Shown here one piece after another: positions 23,056 to 34,054 of a stretch of 64,000 bases of DNA. Location: positions 60,073,729-60,137,728 of the forward strand of contig CM054135.1 of assembly GCA_028751875.1 (NCBI GenBank). The letters are read 5' to 3'. The notes under the pieces are model-generated. The model was given only the letters and a program-made list of their open reading frames with translations. It was not told the DNA's origin and did not search any database. The DNA is from Rapana venosa. Lineage: Eukaryota > Mollusca > Gastropoda > Neogastropoda > Muricidae. The translations under genes and the position numbers were made by a program. Within the stretch, counting starts at the first letter, position 1. Each line of letters begins with the position of its first letter.

Positions 23056-26038
23056 ATGGACAGAAATCGAGTTCCAGTTCCAAGTTTCAAAGACATACTC
23101 GCTCAGGCAACATCTACAGGCATGGATAAAGTGTCTACTGATGTGGTACCGTTAGATGAAGTAAAGGCTACCGTAACTCGAAATGAGATCATCACCAAAA
23201 TAATTACTTCAGTGCTTGGTTTAGCAACATCATTCACCATCACATACTTTGGAGTGAAATGGCTAATCAATGCCATGGATCCCACTCGAAAAGAGAAACA
23301 GGCAGCTCAAGCCCGGGTAAATATCAGAATGGCTTCTAGCATAGTTTTTAAGGGCAAATACTTTATATTGTTTTGTGTCTTATGATTGTGATGCTTGATA
23401 AAACGGACCACCGGGACCGGGACCGGTGAAGTGAGTGATGATCAACATGAACTACGATGAAGGATTTCATCATTGTGAAAGTCAGAAAGGTCATGATTGC
23501 TTCTAAGGGCTTCAGCCTAATCAAAGTACATAAAAGAAAAAGCTAAGAATGGTCACAACACAGTGTTTTTATTGTGGTTTTTTCCCCAATAAAAGACAGG
23601 ACATGTACAGTTGTGTACTCATTATGTCTTTATCCAATGCTTTTGCACTGGTTTTCATATCACTGCCATCAGTCATCCAGCAGCATAATTTTCTGGTAGA
23701 TCTAGATCATACACACTCAGAAAGTATACATTTGCAGGTAATACACACACTTGATGTGTTATAAATTCAAGTTCTTCATTGAGGGAGGCCATGAAATTAG
23801 TAATTTAGTATATATTGTACACACCATTTCATCAGTGGCATCACCTGATCAACATTTTTTCTGGCACATGAAATTTTTCAGCCGGACTTACTTAGTGGGA
23901 AACCTAGCCATTGTCAACTCCTTTGTTGGTGTCATTTGAACTCAAAGCTGCCTGGGTCTGCCAAATACACAATAGTGTGCACTAAAATCAACATGCCAGG
24001 AAATCCCCAAGATTGATTTTTAGAGATCTATGATTTCCCAATGACCATATCAAGGAAAGTGTAGAATTTATAGTTTATTCACAGTGACATATGTTCCCAT
24101 TTGCCAATTATGCTGGACATGGCATGCCACCATAATGCACTACCTGCCAATATGCCAACCTATGCTGACATGGTTGCAAGGGGAAAAACTCCTGTCTGCC
24201 ACTGTCAGTGGACAGGGTTGCTAAGGCCGCAACTTTAGTGGAGATGTGAAAGGTTTTAAACTCAAGTCATGGTCATAGCCTGTAAACTGTAATTAATTGT
24301 ACATTGTGTTTGTGCTTGCATCATTATCCTACTTTAAAAAATTTAAAATTATTATGTGTGTGTGTGGTGTGTACCAGTATTTTTCATTTGTATGCATGTG
24401 TTATATGTGTGTGTATGGAGGGGGAGGGGGGGGTGCTCTCGCGGATGTAATAAGATTAAAATAATTATACCCAAAGAAATATTTGACTTTCCAGTTTTTT
24501 TAAATGAGTTTTGTCATTTTTTGCTGTTCTGGTTTTTATCAGGCTCAGAAGATGTTGGGACAGCTTGGAGTTACCGCTGCAACAAAGGTAAACTTTGGAC
24601 CTGTGGTCTTTTTTCTTTGTCTAGTATTACTATTTAAGTCATGGTAATTCTGATGAGTTTTATAATTTGTAACTTGAATTTAATGTGAGAGAAGTGAGGT
24701 CTCTGATGCCTCGTCTCCCCCCCCCCCCTACGATCTTATAGGTTAAAGGATACCCCTCCCCCCTTTAAAAATTTTTATTTTTTAATTTTTTACAGTTGAT
24801 CAGTAGAAATTTGCAGTGAAAGCTTTACCACAAAATTTGCTAGTAAGAAAGCAGAACTGTACATATTCTTTGCTTCACACAGCTGACAGAGTACGAGCTG
24901 TGCATAGCAGCCAATTTGGTGGATCCACGGACCATGGAGATCAGCTGGACCAGCATAGGAGGGCTGGAAGATGTGATCAAGGACATCCAGGAAACTGTCA
25001 TCCTGCCCTTCAGACATGCTGAAATGTTCAGACACTCAGTCCTCCTCCAGCCTCCTAAAGGTAATATTTGCCTCTGTTGTTGTTGTTTGATCTCCGCTGT
25101 GATACTTCTGCACTGACCAGGGTTTGGGTGTTATAAGGAAATAGTTATTGTGGACATCTAAGTTATCTGTTCCACAATGTGCCACAATGATTGGCTCTAA
25201 GACTAACCAATATCAATCTTTTTAGTATCTTTTTGGATGAGATTGGGAGGCTTTTTATGTTAATGTTTACATATCAATCACAGATTATACATTTTGTGGT
25301 TGTCCATTTATCCAGTTAGCCAAGCTTGTCTGAACTGTCCAAGGATTTACCTGTTATAGACTATAATCTTTAAAAAAAGTCTGTTTTCGTAATGATCCTC
25401 AACCCAACCATCATAATCAAATCTGTTTCATATGCAGAACTAGAACTGGTGCGTTTATTTTTTTATGTCCAAACAGGAATGAATTTTAGTAAAGTTATGT
25501 GTAAAACCAATCGATTAAATAATTATAGATGCTCAAAAAAGAAAAAAAAAAATAGAGAGAGAGAGAGAGAGAAAAGTTTCACTGGAGTGACTATGACATC
25601 TTTTGCTTCAGGTGTGTTTGCAAACAGGAATGAATTTGAGTAAAGTTATGGGTAAAACCAATTGATGATTAAATAGTTAAAGATGTTGAAAAAAAAGAGG
25701 AAAGTTTAACAGGAGTGACTATGACATCTTTTGCTTCAGGTGTGTTGCTGCATGGACCTCCTGGATGTGGGAAAACCATGATTGCCAAGGCAACAGCAAA
25801 AGCTGCAGGTAAGATTGACACAAATGTTATCTGTACTGTCTCCTGTAAACCAACCTGGTCAGAATGTGAGATTCATGAGAGGAGAAAAAAGTGAAGTCTT
25901 GCAGGACTTTCATAAAATCATAGTTCTTTCAAAAGCTTGAACACACACACACACGCATTCATGCACACTCACACACACACAAACATGCCACACACACACA
26001 CACATTCCCTCAAACAAGCAGGTAGTACACACGCATGT

Positions 26039-26074
<36 letters not shown>

Positions 26075-29000
26075 CGCATTCCCTCAAACAAGCAGGTAGT
26101 ACGCACGCATGTATGCACATACACACACACACACACTCACGCATGCACACACACACGCACGCATGCACACACACACACACGCTTTTATGCACAAAACCAT
26201 TTGTCCTTGAATGATAATATTCTAGGAATTTGTATTTGTGAACTGCAGATGCTCTTATACATTAAGGTGTCATATATGAATATTAAGATCAGTAATAATT
26301 CAAGCATCAGTGTATGATACCTGTGTCTTATTTATTTTGAACAGGTGCAAGATTCATCAACCTGCAGGTGTCAGCCTTGGTAGACAAGTGGTATGGAGAG
26401 TCTCAGAAACGGGCAGAAGCTGTGTTTTCTCTGGTAAATTCATTTCTTTCCCATCACATTTTCCTTATCACATCTGTGTCTGTTTTTGTGAGCATTTATC
26501 TGGTGGCTGTTTGCACGCATGCATCTCTTCTTGGAATGCGTACATTGTATTCTACTTATGGCTTTTTATAGGCGTTTAGTACAGTTCTGTGTCCTGTTTT
26601 TGTGAGCGTTTATCTGTGTAGCTGTTTGCATACATGTGCAGTTCTTTTAGATTGCATAACCCGGTGGCTTTTAATTGGCATTTAGTACTATTATTGTCTG
26701 TTGTGTGAAACTTTGCAACATCATTCATGTATAGCTACATTCAAATTCTGTTTATTATGTTGCATTTTTAATTTGATGAATGTATGCATAGATCTACTTT
26801 TTTGTACATTTTAAAGGATGTTTGATGTAAGCAGAAGCAGAATAAGTTTGAATTAGTGGGTTTTTATCCTGTCATCTAATTTGTTTAGAATGCTTGGTTA
26901 GAAAAAATATGTTGGTGTTATTTTGTTTTCTCTTAAAGATAAAAGGATTTTAGGTTTGATCATAACAGTGTATGCTTTCTCATTTCAGGCTATCAAGTTG
27001 CAGCCTACAATCATCTTCATTGACGAGATTGGTATGTTCTGTAAAAAGCTAACTAGCTTAAAGGTAGCACATGTTGGAAAACACTTTCTGAACAGTTTGC
27101 AGCCTTTTTTTTTTTTTCCTTTTTGGTTGTTTGCAGAAGTGTTTATTGGTGTGTGGTGTTTCTATGTTTGTTTGTTTATGGGTTTTTTTTGCAGTTTATT
27201 TTTTATAGGGTATTGATTTATTAAAGTATTTCTGATATGTTTTTTTTCATAGGGTTCAAAGGAAAAGGTCATAATTAGCATCAAGATTCCAGACTCGAGG
27301 AGTGTAGAAAGTGTGTGCATGTGTGTGTGTGCATGTGTGTGTGTGTCTGTGTGTGTGTGTGTTCTTATTTTTTTTATTTGGATGCGACTCTTGCTCTCTC
27401 TTTCTTTGTCTTTTTCTCTCTCTTTCTCTCTCTCTCCACTCATACATAGAACCACTTGTACCATCCTTTCTTCAAATTCATTTCAATGATCAAAAACTGT
27501 TTACATCCAAATGTCAGTCTCTTTCTTTCAGTGTTATATATACAATGTTTTTTGTTCCCCCCAATTCCTTGTGAACTGTCAAAAAGTCTTAACCCTAGTA
27601 GCGCTGAATATGCAGCAACAAGCCTCACTTCTATTGGCTGAATTAACATTGGCTAGCATTGTTTTGGAGGAGGGTGGGCTCAAACAACCCTTGATATTGA
27701 TATATAAAACTGAATTAAATGTGTTAAGCTATATATCACTGGAAAGAACAGATAATATGCTTTTAAATGAGTGTAATTTTATAATAATGTGTAGTGATTA
27801 TGATTATGTAAAAAAATAAAATAAAAAAAATCGTGTGCGCACTACTGATCACTGTTCCATTGTCAGGGCCCCAGATCGATTTTAACATGATAAGCAAAGT
27901 TCTTGCGGTGCATAAATGTCATGATTAGGTAACACTTTTTCTTGACATTAGTTTTCAAAAAATAAGGAGTTTGTATCGCTTTAACGGTCACCAAATACTC
28001 GGAAAAGTTCAGCGAAAGGATCGACGCCATCGCGACCGTCATGGCGGAATGTGCGAAGTGGTGGCTTTCTATGACGAAAATACAAAGATCACTTGATTTC
28101 ATGTGATGCAAAGTATTCAGCAGCATAGTGATTTGACTCAACAACAGTTATTTCGAAGCCTCGTTGCGTCAAAATAAAGTAAAACAATCTGTGACGTCGA
28201 AATCGCCGAGTAGCGAAGAAGTCCATCCAGCAAAAACTAGCACCGCTCGATTCAGTCCGATCGCGATCGATTTTTACCAATATTTTCAAAAATATTCCAC
28301 AATCCTTACCTCATCATCTCTCTCATTGTTTATTTCAACCAAATCCAGCCTCTAAAACTCCTCCTCGCTGTCAATATTGTAAAAAAGCTCGAAAAACGCT
28401 TGAAGAAATTCTAGTGCAAACACTGGCCGCCATTTTTGTTGAAGACGATCTCGGCTGGTCCAAAAAAAATTAAAAATACACTCTTAACCAATCAGATTCT
28501 TCGTTGCTTGTGTGTGTCAAACGACCTTCACCCCTTTCTGCGGGCCTACAACGGCCTTAACATTCATTGGCTGACCTTTGAAAGCGAAAGTAAGCTTTCA
28601 ACTATGACCACCCACGTCATCCCGGAATATTCCGGGATCCGCCACACAGCCTAGACCCGCCTTTACCGGAATATTCCGGGAACCGCGCTACTAGGGTTAA
28701 AGCACAGACATCAATCTCTTTCTTTCCATTGATACCTTAGAGTGGTCAAGATGTTTCTGTGGTTAAACGACAACCTCGGTTCTTTCCTCAAAGATTCCTT
28801 CCTTCGGTCAAGAACTTCCAGTGACCACGAGGCCACAGCCATGATCAAGACGCAGTTCATGAGCTTCTGGGATGGCCTGATGACCGACCCAGAATGCAGG
28901 GTCATGGTCATGGGAGCAACCAATCGGCCGCAAGACGTTGATGCTGCCATTCTTCGTCGCATGCCCAGCATGTTCCACATCGGGTTACCGGTATGTGAAA

Positions 29001-31093
29001 TCATCATTCTTTTCATTTCACCTCACTGAAAGAGAAAAAAAACCCCTAAATAGCAAAGAAAACATTGTTATGAATTGGTAGTGTCGTTGTAGTGCACAGG
29101 GCTAAGGATTGGGAGGGCTGTGGTTTCAATGTAGTCTGAAGCAGCAGTTATTTCTTTTCCCATTCCATTTAAGTTTAGGGTGACTGTCGAGGTGCTTGTA
29201 TAAGAGGATACAATTTGCTATATGAAACATATTATTTGGTATGGCAGTGATGAAGGTATTGCATGAGAGAATATAAACTGGAATGGAAGGGACAAAAAGA
29301 TGGGAAGAAAATGTTGTTAAGTCTTTTTACATGAGACTATAAACAGAGATCAGTATGCATGTAAAAAATCCACTGGCATGACATTTTTCGTGGGCAAAGT
29401 TTTTGCATTAAAACTCAGTGCAATGGGAAACAGGTATTAATACTGGTTGAGATAAAGAAAAGGAAGAAAAAGGTGCCCTTGTACTACATAAACATGATAT
29501 GCCATGGTTTGTGTAAGGATTGAAAGTATGTTAAGATTTAAATTTCAGAGTTCTGGTTTGTTTGTTGGTGATTTTCTTTGGTATTATTGTGTGTGTGTGT
29601 GTGTCTGTGTGTGTGTGTGTTGGGGGTGGGTGGGTGGAGGGGGGGGGGGGGGGTTTGATGTTGAAAGTAAGTAATATTGGACATAACTCTTACAACTTAT
29701 ACAGTTCTGTGTGCTCTTGCTTAAATGGCAAAATTTTGTATCTCTGAACTGCATTTGAATGTTTTACTGTTTGTACCTGATAACAAACTTCCTCACATTA
29801 TCTTTCTGTCATGCAGATTCCTCTCTGGGGGTGGGGTAGGAGGGGGTATTGGTGGGATGGTAGGAAGGTGGAAGAGAATTTTATTTTTCTCCAGCATAAA
29901 AGCTTTCTGATTTTTCCCCCCTGTGTTTGTTCAATGCATTACATGTGTGTTGTAATTGCAGGGTCCTGCACAACGCAAGGCTATACTGCAGGTCATTCTG
30001 TGGCAGGAAAGGGTGAGGGCTTCATTTATTTATTTCTCCTTTTATATCGAGGATAATGGAATAAGCACTCATGTGCTTTTTTACATCCAGTCCCCGTGTG
30101 TATGCAGTTTTGTAAATTTTGTCATCTGTTTCCACCGGCACACAATGGCCTACTCTTCCAAAAAGCGGAACAGGATTTAACGTGTGCACAAGATGTTCTG
30201 TGTGCGTTGGAACATGGGGCCTCAGTTTATAGTCTCATCTGAAGGACATAGGGTTTTATGTTTGCTTTGTTTTATCTCGTTTATGAATTTTAAATACATT
30301 TCTGACAGACGCTGTAGCCGAGTGGTTAAGACCGTTCCACTTCAGTCCCGTGGGTCCATGAAGTCGTGGGTTCGAATCTTGGTGGCATCTGGTGAATTAA
30401 GAGTGGGGATCTTTACAATCTTCTAGGTGAACTTCAAGTGCAGACCTGCCAGAACCTTAATTCCCTTTTGTGTATATACACATGCAGAAGATCAATTATG
30501 CGTGTTGAATATTCCATAATTCATGTCAATGTTCGGTGGATTACGGGAACATGAACATACCCAGCATACATCCCTGAAGTCAGAATGCAGCTGCCTTCAT
30601 GGTAGAAAAAAATGGTCGTAAACACAAAATCTAACTGTTGGTGAGCCTCAGAGCTCTAGCCAAGGAACCAAAAATAGACAATGAAGGTAAGCCAGGTCGA
30701 GCAATTTCAAAGGTCAATAGATTGCAGTTGTTGGACCTTCAGCAAAGTTCATCAGTTGAAAAAGTCAAATTTTCATGACTGTAGTCAAGTAAGCTGGGTC
30801 AGTCAGACTTGAAGCAGTGTATTTATCAAGTCAAAGCAGTTGAAGCATTTTGAAAGAGCATAAAGAATCTGTTATAAAAATCCAGTCAAGTCTTGAACGA
30901 CCATCGAGTTGAGGAAGGGGGATGGTTTGCAAACATGATATCTATATACAGATATATATACAGTCACATTATGAATAAAGGTAAACAAGTTAAGGCTGTC
31001 AAATAGCCAATAGATATTAAAACTTGTGTTTTATCTGAATATAAATGCATCAGCATTAGATTCATTGTCATTAAAATTGCTCTCTTGTCCCTA

Positions 31094-31152
<59 letters not shown>

Positions 31153-33387
31153 CATACACACTTGCAGATGAATAGAGAAGAACGCGCAAAGTCATATGCA
31201 AGACTCAAGTGGAAGAATTTCACATGACATATACTGTCATCAGACACCAGCTCAACACCAGTAGAAAAGTTCATTCTGTACAACACAAGCATACTGTCAT
31301 CAGATACATGCAAAACAACCGTAGAAAAAGCCATCTTACACAGCGCGAATATACTGTTATCAGGCACAGACTACCACCACCAGTACCAGTACTTCACTAT
31401 CTCAGCAAACAAAGAAATTCACGCAACACCAGTAGACATTCCTCTCACACTGCCAAGCATACTGGTAATGAGACACAAGCCAGGAAAAACGTTTAGGGGT
31501 AATGGACAGGTACTCATAGATTATACTGTGCAGGTTTCCTCCTTGAACTACGATGAGCTGAGTGCACAGACAGAAGGGTTTTCTGGTAGTGACCTCCGAG
31601 AGGCCTGTCGTGCGGCTGCTGTGACCACAGTGCAAGACTTCTTCAGACGGGGGATCGGCGCCTACCAGGACAGGTTAAATCAACTGGAGAATTCCAGTGA
31701 AGGGACTGGCAGCAGCAGCAGCAGCAGCAGCAGCGGTCATGAACGGTAAGCACATCTTAGCGCTTTTTTTGTGCTTTTCTTCCAATGATCATGAACGTTT
31801 CTCAGCTACTTCCCTTTAATAAAATATATTTTACTTTGTTTTCAGCTAAATTTGCTCTTGTGTGGGTGCACTTTTGCTGCAGTAGTTTGATGTTTAGCTC
31901 TGTTTTTGTATATCGTCACGTAATTGATTCAAACGCTGAGCAAGATTTAAAAAAAAAAGATTTTTGTTTTATTTGCAGGTAAAACTCAGAACAAATACCA
32001 TACATATCATCATTATTATAGGAGGCACCGTGGTCGAGTGGTTTAGGCGGTCAACTCGTGATCCAGAGGTCGCGGGTTCGATCCCCGCTCGGCTCGGTGT
32101 TGTGCCCTTGGGAAAGACACTTTACTCCTATTTTCCTCACTCCACCCAGGTGTACAAGTGGGTACCAGCTCTGCTGGGGAAGTATCTGGCGACAGACTAG
32201 CGTCCTGTCACAGGGGTGGTGAAAAACCATCAGTTCGCTTAACGCTACAGAAACCGGGATAAGCTCCGGCTCTATGGGCCTTCTGGCTCGAAAGAACATA
32301 CTTTTTATGGAGGCACCGTGGTCGAGTGGTTTAGGCGGTCAACTCGTGATCCAGAGGTCGCGGGTTCGATCCCCGCTCGGCTCGGTGTTGTGTCCTTGGG
32401 AAAGACACTTTACTCCTATTTTCCTCACTCCACCCAGGTGTACAAGTGGGTACCAGCTCTGCTGGGGAAGTATCTGGCGACAGACTAGCGTCCTGTCACA
32501 GGGGTGGTGAAAAGCCATCAGTTCGCTTAACGCTACAGAAACCGGGATAAGCTCCGGCTCTATGGGCCTTCTGGCTCGAAAGAACATACTTTTTATGGAG
32601 GCACCGTGGTCGAGTGGTTTAGGCGGTCAACTCATGATCCAGAGGTCGCGGGTTCGATCCCCGCTCGGCTCGGTGTTGTGTCCTTGGGAAAGACACTTTA
32701 CTCCTATTTTCCTCACTCCACCCAGGTGTACAAGTGGGTACCAGCTCTGCTGGGGAAGTATCTGGCGACAGACTAGCGTCCTGTCACAGGGGTGGTGAAA
32801 AACCATCAGTTCGCTTAACGCTACAGAAACCGGGATAAGCTCCGGCTCTATGGGCCTTCTGGCTCAAAAGAACATACTTTTTTTTCATCATTATTATCAT
32901 CATACATTAATGCATATCATTGGATACAAGAAGCATTGAATAAGATTCTCGTTCATAGAAATTTCATGCGTGACAAGTTGCTACTGTTTTGCAGTGTAAG
33001 ATTTATCTTTAGCCTCCAAACAGTGATATGTATGAGATGCATTCACTATTTATGCTATGTATTGTTTGTATCTACAGTATATTTTAGTATAGGTAGTTTT
33101 CCATAGCTTAGTAAATAGGAGTATCGATGAAGAACTTACCCTTCTCCCCTTTAAAAAGCATGATAATTTCTTACAAATAACTATGAGAGATTACTGATAG
33201 ACTTGAACTATTAACAGTTTTGAAAAGATGTCTTGCTCTTCACTGCAGCTTCTTTTTGTCTGTCAGCCGCTGTGGTGAAGAGGCCATACGTGAACTGACC
33301 ATGGAGGATCTACGTCTTGCCATCCAGAAAGTGAGGGAGACCAAGAATACCTCGCGAGGAGTGCTGCCTGTGATTCAGCTGGACTGA
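23056..33387 (+). CDS. ATAD1: ATAD1 / Msp1 outer-membrane AAA+ ATPase (10 exons)
   Basis: Hexameric AAA+ translocase that pulls mislocalised tail-anchored proteins from mitochondrial and peroxisomal membranes (Thorase in neurons). Exons: 23056-23316, 24543-24587, 24883-25060, 25740-25808, 26345-26433, 26989-27031, 28794-28990, 29962-30012, 31534-31745, 33267-33387. Phases agree at all nine junctions, giving 421 residues. Domains: one N-terminal transmembrane helix at about 49-71 followed by DPTRKEK; linker with LQPPKG; Walker A GPPGCGKT at 167-174; pore-loop region KWYGES; Walker B IIFIDE ending at E227; sensor-1 GATNRP at 269-274; arginine fingers R283/R284; GFSGSDL in the lid. Human ATAD1 has 361 residues; the extra length is about 25-45 residues before the membrane helix (an in-frame Met at residue 23 is an alternative start) and a C-terminal insert with eight consecutive serines. 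Orthology is secure; the N-terminal start is less so. Confidence 0.95.
24687..24757 (+). mobile_element. SINE family C, 3' fragment (ATAD1 intron 2)
   Basis: Contains GAGAAGTGAGGTCTCTGATG, a C-run and CTACGATCTTATAGGTTAAAGG, the family C tail with an expanded C tract. Confidence 0.7.
25469..25739 (+). repeat. Tandem duplication in ATAD1 intron 3 copying the 3' splice site
   Basis: Copy 1 (about 25469-25612) and copy 2 (about 25621-25739) share the same order: AAACAGGAATGAATTT, AGTAAAGTTATG, GTAAAACCAAT, an A-rich stretch, GGAGTGACTATGACATC and TTTTGCTTCAGGTGTGTT. Copy 1 carries an additional (GA)n. The genuine acceptor AG is at 25738-25739; an equivalent AG is at 25610-25611. Confidence 0.85.
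25938..26190. repeat. (CA)n block with internal ~75-bp duplication (ATAD1 intron 4)
   Basis: CA dinucleotides interrupted by two copies of CATTCCCTCAAACAAGCAGG plus TAGTAC and CGCATGTAT (about 26,005 and 26,076). Confidence 0.9.
27593..28696. mobile_element. piggyBac-like DNA transposon, internally deleted (ATAD1 intron 6)
   Basis: The element is flanked by TTAA on both sides (27589-27592 and 28697-28700). It begins CCCTAGTAGCGC (27593-27604) and ends GCGCTACTAGGG (28685-28696), a perfect 12-bp inverted repeat. TTAA target duplications with CCCTAG-type termini are the hallmark of the piggyBac superfamily. The 1,104-bp body is CpG-rich against AT-rich surroundings. Near the right end are two palindromes built on CCGGAATATTCCGG (28620-28637 and 28666-28679). 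Minus-strand translation around 28289-28089 has a short segment ([17 protein letters not shown]) resembling the 'TN-YA' region near the start of piggyBac transposases, closed by a stop. No full transposase is present, so the copy is non-autonomous. Confidence 0.8.
30031..30245 (-). mobile_element. SINE family B, 5'-truncated copy (ATAD1 intron 8)
   Basis: Plus-strand CTTTTATATCGAGGATAATG through TTTATAGTCTCATCTGAAGG. It starts 19 nt downstream of the exon 8 donor. Confidence 0.75.
30306..30668 (+). mobile_element. SINE family D, tRNA-Leu/Ser-like head with conserved core
   Basis: The head has A-box TAGCCGAGTGG followed by TTAAG, and B-box GGGTTCGAATC. The core near 30,570-30,610 (CATCCCTGAAGTCAGAATGC, AGCTGCCTTCATGG) recurs in other elements here, and the tail is GTGAGCCTCAGAGCTCTAGC. 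It lies in ATAD1 intron 8. Confidence 0.78.
31096..31149. repeat. (AT)n microsatellite (ATAD1 intron 8)
   Basis: Pure AT dinucleotides over about 52 bp. Confidence 0.95.
31230..31480 (+). repeat. 60-bp-period degenerate tandem repeat before ATAD1 exon 9
   Basis: Units starting at 31230, 31290 and 31350 begin (T/C)ATACTGT(C/T)ATCAG and contain CCxGTAGAAAAG-like cores. The third is expanded to about 108 bp, and a partial fourth begins near 31458. The period is a multiple of three, so plus-strand translation reads as repeated TVIR(H/Y) blocks. It lies inside intron 8, just before the exon at 31534. Confidence 0.7.
31705..31734 (+). repeat. AGC repeat encoding poly-Ser in ATAD1 exon 9
   Basis: An uninterrupted run of AGC codons encodes eight serines between the AAA+ lid and the C-terminal helix. 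It lies within a segment absent from human ATAD1. Confidence 0.85.
32022..32308 (+). mobile_element. tRNA-derived SINE family A, tandem copy 1
   Basis: The 5' end resembles a tRNA gene: A-box TGGTCGAGTGG and B-box GGTTCGATCCC at the expected spacing. It is followed by a body with CCTTGGGAAAGACACTTTAC and a tail ending GAAAGAACATACTTTTT. Copy 1 differs from copies 2 and 3 by very few bases. It lies in ATAD1 intron 9. Confidence 0.85.
32309..32596 (+). mobile_element. tRNA-derived SINE family A, tandem copy 2
   Basis: Complete 288-bp unit abutting copies 1 and 3, with A and B boxes intact. It differs in the body (GAAAAGCC where the others have GAAAAACC). Confidence 0.85.
32597..32885 (+). mobile_element. 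tRNA-derived SINE family A, tandem copy 3
   Basis: Third 288-bp unit, with CAACTCATGATCC in the anticodon region and GGCTCAAAAG in the tail. The array ends in a T-run, as expected at a Pol III terminator. Confidence 0.85.
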
Positions 33388-33615
33388 TGCTGATTCTGAT
33401 TCAGAGTGTTGTTTTGTGCTTTTTTTTATTTATTTATTTTTTATTTTGTAGTGATCAGGGCACACTGACAAAAAGCAGACTCCATAATGGGCAAAGCAGT
33501 TGGAGTTGGTGAAGGAGAGTGAGAGTGGGGAAGGTAGTGGAGAATTTTTCACACAAATGTGCAAGAACAACAGACGCTTTTGGTGGACTTGAGGTAACAA
33601 TACCTTGTGTAGAAA

Positions 33616-33756
33616 GCAAGAGATGTGTGGTTTGAAGCTATCTGAAGCCAGACTTTTTTCTTGCAAGAGATGTGTGGTTTGAAGCCATCTGAAGCCAGAC
33701 TTTTTTCCTGCAAGAGATGTGTGGTTTGAAGCTATCTGAAGCCAGACTTTTTCCTG
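33616..33756 (+). repeat. 47-bp tandem repeat, three copies, ATAD1 3' UTR region
   Basis: Units start at 33616, 33663 and 33710 with GCAAGAGATGTGTGGTTTGA and run through GCCAGACTTTTT. They differ only at single bases (CTATC versus CCATC) and in T-run length. They lie 230-370 nt past the ATAD1 stop. Confidence 0.85.
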
Positions 33757-34048
33757 CTTTGCTTTTAATCTGGGGGTGTGGGAGCTAGTCTTTCATATGA
33801 GATGATAAACCTCCTATGTGCAGCAGGGTTTATCAGTGAAATCTGCAGCGACTTTGAATACTGCACTGTACAAGACGGTACAAAAAGTTCGGCTTCCACA
33901 TAGTGCTAAGTATTCAAGACAAATATCAATCTTGGGAGATAAATGTTGCTGTTGTCATCTTCATTGTTTCTTTGTTTTTGTCACAAAACCAAGTGGAATT
34001 GTGGAGACCTTACGAAGGAAGTGCAGTTTGCAATGCAGTTCACTTTTG

Positions 34049-34054
34049 AATAAA
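34049..34054 (+). terminator. Candidate ATAD1 poly(A) signal
   Basis: AATAAA about 660 nt past the ATAD1 stop. Other AATAAA hexamers occur near 36,721, 37,144 and 38,468, so the 3' UTR could be much longer. The true end is not determined. Confidence 0.3.

Noticed and set aside
32022..32110. A functional tRNA gene at each SINE head
   Set aside because: A and B boxes are good, but acceptor stems do not close and the heads continue into a repeated SINE body, so these are tRNA-derived rather than tRNA genes.
32022..32885. CRISPR-like direct repeats
   Set aside because: The units are contiguous 288-bp SINEs with no spacers, in an animal genome.
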